In this document: positions 15,472-24,851 of the stretch, in pieces
How the letters are laid out: each line of letters starts with the position of its first letter
How positions within the stretch are numbered: the first letter of the stretch is position 1
Assembly (NCBI GenBank): GCA_902798285.1
Contig: CADBVZ010000024.1
Span: forward strand, 1 to 48,071
From: an uncultured Prevotella sp.
Lineage (GTDB): Bacteria > Bacteroidota > Bacteroidia > Bacteroidales > Bacteroidaceae
Direction: 5' to 3'
DNA: 48,071 nt
The notes under the pieces: generated by a model
What the model saw: only the letters and a program-made list of their open reading frames with translations
Told to the model about the DNA's origin: nothing
Database searches by the model: none
Translations under genes and position numbers: made by a program

Positions 15472-18400
15472 TTAGAAGTTCAGATTCACACCGAGGATGA
15501 ACGAGATAGGACGGGGATAGAGATTGTTGTCAATACCGCCGAACACTTCAGGATCGATACCCTTATACTTAGTGATGCAGAATACGTTGGATGCGGTGGC
15601 GTAGATACGTCCGCCGATACCCTTGTAACTGCCACCCTTGAAGAGACTGTCGAAGCTGTAACCCAAAGTGATGTTGTCGCACTTTAGGAACGAACCGTTC
15701 TGTACCCAGTGGTCAGAAAGCTTAGCTTCCAGATCGTAGGTCTGCCAGTTGTAGTCGAGAGCAGCTACGGGACGGTTACCAAAGAAGTTGTTACCGCTTG
15801 AGTAGAGCTCACCTGCGCTCAGGTTTACATTTCCTGACATCAGGTTATTGAATACGTAGTTACCGATGCTGGCACGGAGTGAGAAACCGAAATCCCAGTT
15901 CTTGTACTCCAGACGAGAGCTCAGACCCATAGTCACAGGAGCCATCGGGCTCTTGTAGTAGTACTTGTCTGACTCGGTGATAACGCCGTCACCATTACGG
16001 TCAACCACCTGGTTCTCGATAGGCTTGCCAGCCTTGTCGTAAGCCTGTTGGTATACGTAGTATGAGTAAGCGGGGTGTCCCACGGCGTGTGCCTGGGCGT
16101 TTACACCAGTACCACCACCGATACCACCTGTAGGAACGAAGTAGTTGGGATCATCACCAATCAGCTCGGTAATCTCGTTGTGGTTATAGGTGAAGTTGTA
16201 GTCGATGGTCCAGTACCAGTCGTCGGTCTGGATGGGTTTCATGCCTAAGGTTACCTCCACACCCTTGTTCTCCATTGAACCGATGTTGGTCATCACCGTG
16301 TTCTTGAAGTTTGCACCTGCAGCCACATCAGCCTTATTCAGCAGGTCGGTGGTCTTACGGAAGTAAACATCTACACCTAAGGTGAGGCGCTGGTTGAATG
16401 CACCGAAGTCGAAACCTACGTTATAAGTATCGGTGGTCTCCCACTTCAGGTTTGGATCGTATGCGTCAGGACGGGCCAGTGTACCATCGCCGCTGATGTC
16501 GTAGTAGCTGCCTACACCAGTATTCATGGCATATACTGCGAAGTAGTTGTAGTCGCCGATACCTTCCTGCTGACCAGTCTTACCATAGCTCAGACGGAGC
16601 TTCAGGTCAGAGAGCCAGTCAACCTTCTTGAGTGCAGCCTCTTCGCTTATCTTATAGGCCAGAGCTGCTGAAGGATAGAGCTGCCAGTGATCCTTGAAAC
16701 GTGAAGAACCGTCATCACGCAGAGTAGCAGTGATATAGTAGCGATCCATCAGAATGTAGTTCATACGTCCGAAGAATGATACCAGATAGTTCTCTGTCTT
16801 ATATCTGTAAGTCGACTCGTCGTGCTTCTGACCTGGCTTCTCAGAGTTGGTCGAAGGGTAAATACCCCAGTAACTGTTCTTCTGTGAACGCCAGAAGTGC
16901 TGCCACTCATAACCACCCATGATGTCGAAGTGGTGAATCTTGGCAAAGTCCTTATAGTACTGTGCGTAAGCCGAGAGAGTCAGGTTGCGCTTAGTGATTT
17001 GATCCCATCCGTGATTACCGTAGTAGATGGCGGCTGGTGAAGAGTTCTCAACGTCGGTCCACTGCTTACCCTCAGAGATGTCGGCACCCAGAGTCAGGTG
17101 GAGGCGCAGATCTTCGAAACCGTGAATCTTATAGTCTACGTCAGCATTACCGATGAACGTACGGCTGATGGCGCGATCGTCATTCAGGTTCAACAGAGCC
17201 ACGGGGTTGCTGGTAGCATTACGGTTGGTGGTCGTTGACCATGTGGGGTCGTTCAGCGACTCAGCGGGAACTTCCCACTCCCAGTAACCACCGAAGTTAG
17301 GATTGCTGCCGTTTACGGTCTTGGTGGGATCGAAGGCGATAGCAGCACCGATAGCGCCGGTGTTGGCATACTTTGTCTTGGCCCACATGCCCTTGGCATT
17401 CAGGTTCAGTGTCAGGTGATCCTGCAGCAGTGAAGGATTCAAGTTCAGGGCAGCGGTGTAACGCTTGAAGTCTGAAGTCTTCAGGATACCCTGCTGGTCG
17501 GTAAAACCGAGAGACACACGGTAAGGCACATTACCTAAAGCGCCAGCCACTGTCACGTTGTGGTCGTGGCTCCATGCAGTGCGGTAGATCTCCTTCTGCC
17601 AGTCGGTGTTGGCTGAGCCCAGCTCAGAGAGAATCTTCTCCTCGCTCATGTGGCCTGCATATACCTTCTTTACTAAGGCGCGATACTCATCACCGTCGAG
17701 TACGTCAACGGTCTTCTTCTTCATACTCATGGTCACGCTTCCAGAGTAAGATATCTGGGGAGCGCTACCCTTACGGCCCTTCTTCGTGGTGATGATGATA
17801 ACACCGTTAGAACCGCGGCTACCATAAATAGCAGTAGCTGAAGCATCCTTCAGCACGTTGAATGATTCGATATCCTGCGGGTTAACCATCGAGAGGGGGT
17901 TAGACAAACCCTTTACACCGTTGTTGTCCATGGGCACACCGTCGATCACGATCAGCGGGTCGTTCGATGCGTTCAGTGAAGAACCACCACGAATACGGAT
18001 GCTGGCACCTGAGCCAGGAGCACCACCCGAGGATGTTACGTTCACACCGGCAATCTTACCCTGCATCATGTCCTGGGCGTTAACTACCAGACCCTTGTTC
18101 TTGGTGTCGGGTTTCAGAGCGGTAACCGATCCGGTCAAGTCACTCTTCTTAACTGCACCGTAACCGATAACCACCACTTCGTTCAGAACGGCGGCATCGT
18201 CCTGCAGTATAATCTCAACAGTTGGGGCGGCCTTTACCGTCTGTGGCTGGTAGCCAATGTAGGTAACGGTAATGTTTGCACCCTGGTTAGCAATCAGAAC
18301 GAAGTTACCGTCGAAATCAGTTACGGTAGCGGTTTCTGTACCGTCTACGCGTACTGTTGCGCCGATAATGTCTTCGCCTGCAGCATCTTTCACATGGCCT

Positions 18401-18498
18401 TTTACCTCAATCTGAGCAAAGGCACCTACCGATAGGAACAGCCCTAAAATAAGGCCGAGCATCCTAAGCGGAACTTGAATGTTTACCTGCTTCATCAT
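15472..18498 (-). CDS. SusC/RagA-family TonB-dependent outer-membrane transporter
   Basis: 1008 aa. It imports bound oligosaccharide across the outer membrane using TonB energy. The signal peptide ends GAFAQ. Residues about 29-105 are the carboxypeptidase-D-like regulatory domain (VKGHVKDAAGEDIIGATV). The TonB box/plug follows (VVIGYGAVKKSDLTGSV, then IRIRGGSSLNASNDPLIVIDG and the SusC signature GSRGSNGVIIITTKKG). The rest is the 22-strand barrel ending in Phe. First gene of the operon; its promoter (18577-18570) lies 53 nt from the LacI-type operator. Confidence 0.95.
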   Translation of the reverse strand: MMKQVNIQVPLRMLGLILGLFLSVGAFAQIEVKGHVKDAAGEDIIGATVRVDGTETATVTDFDGNFVLIANQGANITVTYIGYQPQTVKAAPTVEIILQDDAAVLNEVVVIGYGAVKKSDLTGSVTALKPDTKNKGLVVNAQDMMQGKIAGVNVTSSGGAPGSGASIRIRGGSSLNASNDPLIVIDGVPMDNNGVKGLSNPLSMVNPQDIESFNVLKDASATAIYGSRGSNGVIIITTKKGRKGSAPQISYSGSVTMSMKKKTVDVLDGDEYRALVKKVYAGHMSEEKILSELGSANTDWQKEIYRTAWSHDHNVTVAGALGNVPYRVSLGFTDQQGILKTSDFKRYTAALNLNPSLLQDHLTLNLNAKGMWAKTKYANTGAIGAAIAFDPTKTVNGSNPNFGGYWEWEVPAESLNDPTWSTTTNRNATSNPVALLNLNDDRAISRTFIGNADVDYKIHGFEDLRLHLTLGADISEGKQWTDVENSSPAAIYYGNHGWDQITKRNLTLSAYAQYYKDFAKIHHFDIMGGYEWQHFWRSQKNSYWGIYPSTNSEKPGQKHDESTYRYKTENYLVSFFGRMNYILMDRYYITATLRDDGSSRFKDHWQLYPSAALAYKISEEAALKKVDWLSDLKLRLSYGKTGQQEGIGDYNYFAVYAMNTGVGSYYDISGDGTLARPDAYDPNLKWETTDTYNVGFDFGAFNQRLTLGVDVYFRKTTDLLNKADVAAGANFKNTVMTNIGSMENKGVEVTLGMKPIQTDDWYWTIDYNFTYNHNEITELIGDDPNYFVPTGGIGGGTGVNAQAHAVGHPAYSYYVYQQAYDKAGKPIENQVVDRNGDGVITESDKYYYKSPMAPVTMGLSSRLEYKNWDFGFSLRASIGNYVFNNLMSGNVNLSAGELYSSGNNFFGNRPVAALDYNWQTYDLEAKLSDHWVQNGSFLKCDNITLGYSFDSLFKGGSYKGIGGRIYATASNVFCITKYKGIDPEVFGGIDNNLYPRPISFILGVNLNF

Positions 18499-18569
18499 TA
18501 CATTTAATTAGAGTTAATTTTGTTATATTGTTATATTGTCTTAAGCTTGTCGAGCTTGGTTTTATGGTG

Positions 18570-18577
18570 CAAAGATA
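18570..18577 (-). promoter_or_regulatory. -7 box of the susCDEF operon
   Basis: Minus strand TATCTTTG, a clear TAnnTTTG match, about 70 nt before the susC ATG. There is no TTTG at -33. The operator at 18631-18646 ends 53 nt upstream. Confidence 0.75.
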
Positions 18578-18630
18578 GGTTTCTTTTCAATACGTTGTTC
18601 TTTTTTTGCTTAAAAATATACAAATGTGGC

Positions 18631-18646
18631 ATGCAAACGTTTGCAT
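18631..18646. promoter_or_regulatory. LacI-type operator between susC and lacI-family gene
   Basis: ATGCAAACGTTTGCAT, identical to 7014-7029. It lies nearly midway between divergent -7 boxes: 53 nt from that of susC and 55 nt from that of the regulator. Confidence 0.85.
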
Positions 18647-18677
18647 ACGTATGTACATATTTAAATATAGTTTATTG

Positions 18678-18709
18678 TTTGGAATTTTGCATGATTTGCA
18701 CTATCTTTG
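18678..18709 (+). promoter_or_regulatory. Promoter of the LacI-family regulator operon
   Basis: TTTG at 18678-18681, a 20-nt spacer, and TATCTTTG at 18702-18709: a complete Bacteroidetes promoter, unlike the two promoters it probably co-controls. Confidence 0.75.
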
Positions 18710-18725
18710 CAAAAAATATCAATCA

Positions 18726-19751
18726 ATGGAAGATAAGAGTCCGATGACAATGAAGGATATCGCCAGGGAGTTTGGTGTCTCCGTGGCGACGGTTTCGCGT
18801 GCCTTGAAGGACTCGCCCCGTATCAGCGAACAGCGTCGGCGTGAGATTCAGCAGTTTGCCCGCGAGCATAATTTCTATCCCAATGCTATTGGCGAGGCCT
18901 TGCGTCATAGTCGTGTCATGCCCCAGCGCGTCATCGGTGTTATCGTTCCAGAGTTCACGCATTATTACTTCTCGTCCATCCTCACGGGTATTGAGGAATC
19001 GGCTGCTGCCCGTGGCTATCGCATCATGGTGGCCCTTAGTGGTGAGCAGTATGAGCGCGAGGCCCGTATCTGCGAGAACTTCCTCCGTTATAAGGTGTGT
19101 GGTGTCATCGTGTCGCAAGCCAAGGATACGAAGAACTACGACCATTATCAGAAACTCATCGATGCCGGCATCCCCATTGTGTTTTATGATAGAATATGTA
19201 CGGGTGTATACGCCAGCCGTGTGGTGGTCGACGACTATATGGGTGCCTATAACGCCGTGAGTCATCTTATCGAGACCGGTTGTAAGCGTATTGCCTTCTA
19301 CGGTGGTCCTCTCCAGCTTGAGATCTCGAAAAACCGTTTCAATGGTTATAAGGATGCATTGTTGAAACACGGATTGCCCATCGACGATGCGATCATCGGT
19401 ATCTGCGACAATCGGGCTGATGCCGAACAGCTTACGCCTAAGCTCATGGCGCTCGAGATGCCTCCCGACGGATTCTTCGCCGTCAACGACGATACGGCCA
19501 TAGGTATTCTCTATACCGTGAAGCATTCCGGCTATCGCGTGCCTGAGGATATTAGTATCTGTGGCTTTACCAATGGTCAACGGGCTGTAGCCTGCGATCC
19601 CATGCTGACTACCGTCGAACAGCGAGGTCACAGGGTGGGCGAGGAGGCTGCCGAGATCCTGATGGATAAGGTGGAGGGCCTCTCTCCTCTCGAGAAGGTA
19701 GAGAAACGTGTCGTCCGCACCCGTCTCGTCATCCGAGGAACAACAAAATAA
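18726..19751 (+). CDS. LacI/GalR-family transcriptional regulator
   Basis: 341 aa from ATG 18726. The frame is open back to 18606, but that stretch contains the operator and promoter. ATGs at 18744 and 18750 are also possible and give the more classical MTMKDIA start. HTH: MKDIAREFGVSVATVSRALKD, with the hinge-helix region to about residue 60. A periplasmic-binding-protein-like sensor follows (VIGVIVPEFTHYYFSSILTGIEE; FYDRI; GFTNGQ; TTVEQRGHRVGEEAA). It should bind ATGCAAACGTTTGCAT beside its own gene and upstream of the amylase. The ligand is probably a sugar released from the glycan. Operator placement suggests activation of susC and the amylase. Confidence 0.9.
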   Translation: MEDKSPMTMKDIAREFGVSVATVSRALKDSPRISEQRRREIQQFAREHNFYPNAIGEALRHSRVMPQRVIGVIVPEFTHYYFSSILTGIEESAAARGYRIMVALSGEQYEREARICENFLRYKVCGVIVSQAKDTKNYDHYQKLIDAGIPIVFYDRICTGVYASRVVVDDYMGAYNAVSHLIETGCKRIAFYGGPLQLEISKNRFNGYKDALLKHGLPIDDAIIGICDNRADAEQLTPKLMALEMPPDGFFAVNDDTAIGILYTVKHSGYRVPEDISICGFTNGQRAVACDPMLTTVEQRGHRVGEEAAEILMDKVEGLSPLEKVEKRVVRTRLVIRGTTK

Positions 19752-19759
19752 ACAACAAT

Positions 19760-21058
19760 ATGAAACAAAAACCTGATCTTTCCTTCTGGAAACTATGGAA
19801 TCTGAGTTTTGGATTCTTCGGTGTGCAGATCGCTTATGCGCTGCAGAGTGCCAACATCTCCCGTATCTTCGCCACTCTTGGTGCCGATCCCCACAACCTG
19901 AGTTATTTCTGGATCCTGCCCCCGTTGATGGGTATCCTGGTGCAACCCATCGTCGGAACGCTGAGCGATAAGACATGGACACGCTTTGGTCGTCGTATCC
20001 CTTACCTGTTTATCGGAGCAGCCGTAGCCGTGCTCGTCATGTGTCTGTTGCCCAACTCTGGCTCGCTGGGTCTCACCATCAGTGCCGCCATGATGTTCGG
20101 CCTCATCGCCCTTATGTTCCTCGATACATCCATCAATATGGCTATGCAGCCGTTTAAGATGCTGGTGGGCGATATGGTGAATGAGAAACAGAAGGCCAAG
20201 GCTTATAGTATCCAGTCGTTCCTCTGCAATGCTGGCTCGGTGATGGGTTATGTGTTCCCCTTTGTGTTCACGTTTATTGGCATCAGCAATGTGGCCGAGA
20301 AGGGTGTGGTGCCCGATAGCGTCATCTGGTCGTTCTACATCGGCGCCGCCATTCTCATCCTCTGCGTTATCTATACCACTTCGAAGGTCCGTGAGTGGAA
20401 TCCGCAGGACTATGCCGAGTATAATCCCGTTTCTGAGGAGAAGGAGGAGAGTGCCAACTGGATTACTCTGCTCAAGAACGCCCCTTCTACTTTCTGGAAG
20501 GTAGGTCTCGTCCAGTTCTTCTCTTGGGCCGCCATGCTTTACATGTGGAACTACACCACGGGCTCTATTGCTGAGGTGGTGTGGAATACCACCGATGCCT
20601 CGAGCGAGGCCTTCCAGGAGGCAGGTAACTGGACCGGTATTCTCTTTGCCGTTCAGGCCGTGGGTTCTGTGGTATGGGCTGCTCTGTTGCCCCAGTTCAA
20701 GAACACCAAGTTGGCTTACTCCGTGAGTCTCGTTATTGGTGCCGTTGGCTTCTGTCTCGTGCCTTACCTCCACGATCAGTATCTCCAGTTTATCCCCTTC
20801 CTCATGATAGGTTGTGCTTGGGCCGCCATGCTCGCCATGCCGTTCACCTTCGTTACCAATGCCCTTCAGGGCTATGGTCACATGGGAGCTTATCTGGGAT
20901 TATTTAATGGCACCATCTGCATCCCGCAGATTGTGGCAGCTCTCCTCGGAGGTGTCATCCTCTCACTCGTGGGCCATCATCAGTCGTCTATGATGATCGT
21001 GGCTGGCATCAGCTTCCTCATCGGTTCGGCTTGCGTCTTTGTCATCAAAGATAAGTAA
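19760..21058 (+). CDS. MFS sugar transporter (GPH/SLC45-like)
   Basis: 432 aa, about 12 hydrophobic helices. It probably imports sugar across the inner membrane with protons. The start MKQKPDLSFWKLWNLSFGFFG and the loop GTLSDKTWTRFGRRIPY (MFS loop 2-3 motif, D-x5-GRR) are typical of the GPH/SLC45-like carriers found in Bacteroidetes glycan loci. It begins 8 nt after the regulator's stop and is followed after 10 nt by the GH2 gene. The likely substrate is the oligosaccharide released by the surface amylase; this is inferred from context. Confidence 0.85.
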   Translation: MKQKPDLSFWKLWNLSFGFFGVQIAYALQSANISRIFATLGADPHNLSYFWILPPLMGILVQPIVGTLSDKTWTRFGRRIPYLFIGAAVAVLVMCLLPNSGSLGLTISAAMMFGLIALMFLDTSINMAMQPFKMLVGDMVNEKQKAKAYSIQSFLCNAGSVMGYVFPFVFTFIGISNVAEKGVVPDSVIWSFYIGAAILILCVIYTTSKVREWNPQDYAEYNPVSEEKEESANWITLLKNAPSTFWKVGLVQFFSWAAMLYMWNYTTGSIAEVVWNTTDASSEAFQEAGNWTGILFAVQAVGSVVWAALLPQFKNTKLAYSVSLVIGAVGFCLVPYLHDQYLQFIPFLMIGCAWAAMLAMPFTFVTNALQGYGHMGAYLGLFNGTICIPQIVAALLGGVILSLVGHHQSSMMIVAGISFLIGSACVFVIKDK

Positions 21059-21068
21059 TAACTACAAT

Positions 21069-22883
21069 ATGAAAAAACTACTGTCTACTATTTGTCTTCT
21101 TGGCGGAGCGCTTATGGCCTCCGCTCAGGAGACTGCTATGCCTCTGATTCAGAATGTGCAGGCTTATGAGGCTATGTCGCTCAACGGCGAGTGGAACTAC
21201 ATCGTCGATGTTCAAGAAGAAGGTTACTACGATTATCGCATGAACCCTATGCGCAACGGATTCTTCATCAATGCCAAGCCGAAGCGTCCGGAGGACCTGA
21301 TTGAGTATGACTTCGATAAGTCGGACGTGATGCAGATTCCTTCCGATTGGAATACCAAGGACGAGCGCCTCTTTTTCTACGAGGGAACCGTGTGGTTCAA
21401 GAAGAGTTTCCAGGCTGTGCCAATGACGGATTGTAAGACGCTGCTTTATTTCGGTGCCGTGAATTACGATTGCCATGTATACGTCAATGGCAAGAAAGCT
21501 GGACACCACATTGGCGGCTTTACGGCTTTCAACTACGACATCAGCGACCTGCTTGTGGAGGGCGAGAACACCGTTATCGTCAAGGTCGACAATAAGCGTC
21601 ATGCCGATGCTGTACCCACCCAGATCTTCGATTGGTGGAACTATGGAGGCATTACCCGCGATGTAAAGCTGGTAAAGGTGCCGATGGTGTATCTCGAGGA
21701 CTATAACCTCCAGCTCTTGAAGGGCGAGGCTAAGGGTAAGAAGCGCCAGATTACCTTCAGTGCGAAGTTAAGTAAGCCTGAGGCTGGGCATACAGTAACG
21801 GTGAGCATTCCCGAACTGAAGCTGAAGAAGACGTTCACCACCGATGCCGACGGTCAGGTTCAATCTTCAATTTTCAATATTCAGTCTAAAGCCCTGCAAT
21901 TGTGGTGCCCGGAGAATCCTAAGCTGTATCGCGTAGATATCTCCCTCGACACCTCGACTATCAGCGACGAGATCGGATTCCGCACCATTGAGACGCGCGA
22001 CAAACAGATTCTGCTCAATGGCAAGCCCGTCTTCCTCAAGGGCATCTCCATCCACGAGGAGAAAGCCAACGGTGGTGGCCGCGCCAACTCCGTCGAGGAT
22101 GCCCAGACGTTGCTCTCATGGGCTCAGGAGTTGGGTTGCAACTTCGTGCGTCTGGCCCACTATCCCCATAATGAATATATGGTACGCGAGGCCGAGCGTC
22201 GTGGTATTATGGTGTGGAGCGAGATTCCTTGCTACTGGACCATCGCGTGGACCAATCCCGATACCTACCAGAACGCCCAGAACCAGCTCCGCGATATGAT
22301 CGCTCGCGATCACAATCGCGCTAATATCATTATCTGGAGCATCGCCAACGAGACGCCTCACTCAGCCCAGCGCGATCAGTTCCTGGGTCGTCTGGCCAAG
22401 TACGCCCGTAGTCAGGACTCCACCCGCCTCATCTCTATGGCTATGGAGGTGACCGGTGCCTCGAACTATGTCAATCGCTTGAATGATAATATGAACGAGT
22501 ATGTCGATGTGGTAAGCTTCAATCAGTACATTGGTTGGTATCGCGATGTGAACGATGCTCCCAAGATGCGTTGGGAGATTCCTTACAACAAACCCGTCAT
22601 CATCAGCGAGTTTGGTGGAGGTGCCCGTTACGGACTCCATGGTGCCAAGAACCAGCGCTGGACGGAAGAGTTCCAAGAGAACCTCTATAAGGAAAATACC
22701 GCCATGCTCGACAAGATCGAGGGCCTCTCCGGCACTACCCCTTGGATTCTGAAGGACTTCCGCTCGCCCCGTCGTGTCCTCCCCGGTGTGCAGGACTACT
22801 ACAACCGCAAGGGCCTCTTCAGCGACAAGGGTGAAAAGAAGCTCGCCTTCTACATCCTCCGCGATTGGTACAAGACGAAATAG
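21069..22883 (+). CDS. GH2 glycoside hydrolase, beta-glucuronidase-like
   Basis: 604 aa from ATG 21069, giving signal peptide MKKLLSTICLLGGALMASAQ. GH2 order: sugar-binding jelly roll (about 35-200), Ig-like domain (about 205-305), TIM barrel (310-604). Acid/base Glu428 lies in SIANETP; nucleophile Glu514 in IISEFGG. Asn579-Arg-Lys581-Gly matches the N-x-K motif that contacts the carboxylate in beta-glucuronidases, so a uronic-acid substrate is more likely than galactose. A repeat-derived insertion (SSIFNIQS) lies at the end of the Ig-like domain. Third gene of the lacI-MFS-GH2 operon. Confidence 0.85.
   Translation: MKKLLSTICLLGGALMASAQETAMPLIQNVQAYEAMSLNGEWNYIVDVQEEGYYDYRMNPMRNGFFINAKPKRPEDLIEYDFDKSDVMQIPSDWNTKDERLFFYEGTVWFKKSFQAVPMTDCKTLLYFGAVNYDCHVYVNGKKAGHHIGGFTAFNYDISDLLVEGENTVIVKVDNKRHADAVPTQIFDWWNYGGITRDVKLVKVPMVYLEDYNLQLLKGEAKGKKRQITFSAKLSKPEAGHTVTVSIPELKLKKTFTTDADGQVQSSIFNIQSKALQLWCPENPKLYRVDISLDTSTISDEIGFRTIETRDKQILLNGKPVFLKGISIHEEKANGGGRANSVEDAQTLLSWAQELGCNFVRLAHYPHNEYMVREAERRGIMVWSEIPCYWTIAWTNPDTYQNAQNQLRDMIARDHNRANIIIWSIANETPHSAQRDQFLGRLAKYARSQDSTRLISMAMEVTGASNYVNRLNDNMNEYVDVVSFNQYIGWYRDVNDAPKMRWEIPYNKPVIISEFGGGARYGLHGAKNQRWTEEFQENLYKENTAMLDKIEGLSGTTPWILKDFRSPRRVLPGVQDYYNRKGLFSDKGEKKLAFYILRDWYKTK
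21860..21885. repeat. In-frame TTCAATTTTCAAT repeat inside the GH2 gene
   Basis: caatcttcaattttcaata is read as QSSIFNIQ at the border of the Ig-like and barrel domains. Same family as the repeats in the purF-like gene and carA. Confidence 0.6.
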
Positions 22884-22885
22884 GC

Positions 22886-23070
22886 CTTTGCAGTAAGCAA
22901 AGTCCTGGTTTGGACTATTCTCGCTGATGGTTTGGATAGTCCAAACCCTTAAATTCTCTCGAGAATTTGGAGGTTTGCTCCGAGGAAAGTCCGGGTTTGC
23001 CCGGAGTAAAGTGGGGGTTTACTCCGACTAAAGTCCCACTTTACTCCGTCTAAAGTCGGCGCTTTTTTGC
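22886..23070. repeat. 22-bp-period intergenic array, copy 2
   Basis: Units start at 22886, 22908, 22930, 22951 (central), 22973, 22995, 23017, 23039 and 23061: steps of 22 with a single 21 before the central unit. Flanking units read GTTTGCTCCGAGGAAAGTC, GTTTACTCCGACTAAAGTC and similar; the central unit is a palindrome around AAATTCTCTCGAGAATTT. Same layout as 350-497, 22.5 kb away. It begins right after the GH2 stop. Confidence 0.8.
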
Positions 23071-23278
23071 GATTGCATATTCTTGCAAGCAACGCATAAT
23101 TATACAGTAAGAATGGACCTTCTTGGAATCTTGGGCGAACCTTTTCTACTATCCTCAGTCGGAGAGGCCCCAGCGGAGGCTGAGGTTGAACAAGATAAAT
23201 ATTTGAACGAACTGCAACTTTTTTGTTTTTTTTTGCGTCTAATGAATAAATGAGGTATCATAATAAACTTAATCAACA
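23071..23278. other. Non-coding stretch before the carboxylesterase
   Basis: I see no gene, no convincing TAnnTTTG box and no terminator here. A T-rich tract (23220-23235) lies about 45 nt before the esterase ATG. Confidence 0.4.
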
Positions 23279-24823
23279 ATGAAACAGAAACTATTCATGA
23301 TGGTCTGCGGACTTTTGACAGCGATGACGGTGGGGGCTCAGCCTCTGCTGAAGACTCATGTAGAAACCGGTGATGTGGAGGGTGTGCTCGAGGATGGTGG
23401 CATAGCCTGCTACTATGCCATTCCCTATGCGGCTCCTCCCGTGGGCGATCTGCGTTGGAAGGCGCCACAGCCAGCCCTGCCTTGGGAGGGTGTACTGAAG
23501 GCCGAGACGGTAGGTAAGTGGCCCCCTCAGCCCGAGAAGAGCTACGTGAAATACGATATGATGAGCGAGGATTGCCTGAACCTGAGTGTGGTAACTCCCG
23601 CTAAGTCGGTGGATGAGGCTCTGCCCGTGATGGTGTTTATCCATGGTGGCGGTTTCCAGACAGAGAGCTATGGCGGTACGCTGTGGCAGAGTCTGGCCCG
23701 TAGGGGTGTAGTGGCTGTTTCTATCGAGTATCGTGCCGGTTCATTAGGCTTTATGGCGCATGCCGAACTGGCCAAGGAGGATCCGAATGGTCACTCGGGC
23801 AACTACGGCATTCTCGACCAGATTTTCGCCCTGCAATGGATACAGCGTAACATCAAGAACTTCGGTGGTGATCCCTCGAAGGTGACCATCTTCGGCGAGT
23901 CGGCTGGTGCCATGAGTTGTCATCTCCTCTGTGCCTCGCCCCTGGCCAAGGGCTTGTTCCGTGCTTGCATCAGCGAGAGTGGTGCCTGGATGTCGCCCAT
24001 GAATGTGCTGAACCAACAGACGGCTCAGATGGTGGGTTGGATGTTTATGAACGGTCTGAAGAAGAGCTCCATCGCTGAGATGCGCCAGATGGATGCTAAG
24101 GAGTTGACAGGCACGGGTGTGAACTTCCAGGGCAACATGCCCATCGTAGACGGCTACGTGATTCCCGAGCCCGTTTATGCGCTCTACGAAAAGGGTGAGT
24201 ATAACGATGTGCCAGTGCTGATTATGCACAATAGCGACGAGGGTGCCGTGGAGTTTGACTCGGTAAGTGTGGAGATGTTCGACCAGCAACTGAACTCGCT
24301 GCCCAACCACTGGGGTGATAGTGCCAAGGCCGTTTATCCAGGCAATACTCCTATGGAGCGTCTGTACAGCCTTCGCGATGTGGTGCGCGACGTAAACTTC
24401 GGTTGGCCAGCCTATAAATGGGCTACGCAACAGACCAAGACGGGTAAGAGTCCGGTTTATGTGGCTTATCTGGCCCAGAACTCCGAGAAGACCGTCTATG
24501 CCAAGGGCAATCGTCGTGGAGCCGCCCATGCCGACGACATCATGTATCTGGATGGCCGTTTCGACAAAGAGGCCGATAAGTATCCTCAGGAGAAGATGGT
24601 GGGCGACCTGATGCAGCAGTATTGGGTAAACTTCGCCAAGACAGGTAATCCTAATGGTGAGGGTCTGCCAAAATGGACTGTATACGACGAACAGAAGCCC
24701 AGCGTGATGCAGTTCAAGGATGGTGCTACACTCATACCCCTGCCCAATAAGGAAAAGATTCAGCTGATAGACCGCTTTATGCAATACATCCGCAACCTGC
24801 AGAGCGGCCAGGTAGCGCAATAA
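23279..24823 (+). CDS. Type B carboxylesterase, exported
   Basis: 514 aa with signal peptide ending MTVGAQ. Alpha/beta hydrolase of the carboxylesterase/para-nitrobenzyl esterase family: ester bonds of small or carbohydrate-linked acyl groups. Family marks: EDCLNLSVVTP near residue 100, oxyanion motif FIHGGGF, nucleophile Ser in GESAGAMS (about residue 205), and a late catalytic His in GAAHADDI. Gut Bacteroidetes often place such enzymes beside glycan loci to remove acyl decorations. It has its own region upstream (repeat array 2), so membership of the neighbouring operon is unproven. Confidence 0.87.
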   Translation: MKQKLFMMVCGLLTAMTVGAQPLLKTHVETGDVEGVLEDGGIACYYAIPYAAPPVGDLRWKAPQPALPWEGVLKAETVGKWPPQPEKSYVKYDMMSEDCLNLSVVTPAKSVDEALPVMVFIHGGGFQTESYGGTLWQSLARRGVVAVSIEYRAGSLGFMAHAELAKEDPNGHSGNYGILDQIFALQWIQRNIKNFGGDPSKVTIFGESAGAMSCHLLCASPLAKGLFRACISESGAWMSPMNVLNQQTAQMVGWMFMNGLKKSSIAEMRQMDAKELTGTGVNFQGNMPIVDGYVIPEPVYALYEKGEYNDVPVLIMHNSDEGAVEFDSVSVEMFDQQLNSLPNHWGDSAKAVYPGNTPMERLYSLRDVVRDVNFGWPAYKWATQQTKTGKSPVYVAYLAQNSEKTVYAKGNRRGAAHADDIMYLDGRFDKEADKYPQEKMVGDLMQQYWVNFAKTGNPNGEGLPKWTVYDEQKPSVMQFKDGATLIPLPNKEKIQLIDRFMQYIRNLQSGQVAQ

Positions 24824-24851
24824 CAATCCATATCTTCAAAAAGGTAAGAAA

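Noticed and set aside
18606-18725. A longer LacI-family protein starting at 18606
   Set aside because: The extra 40 codons contain the operator and the -33/-7 promoter, and the family starts at the HTH.
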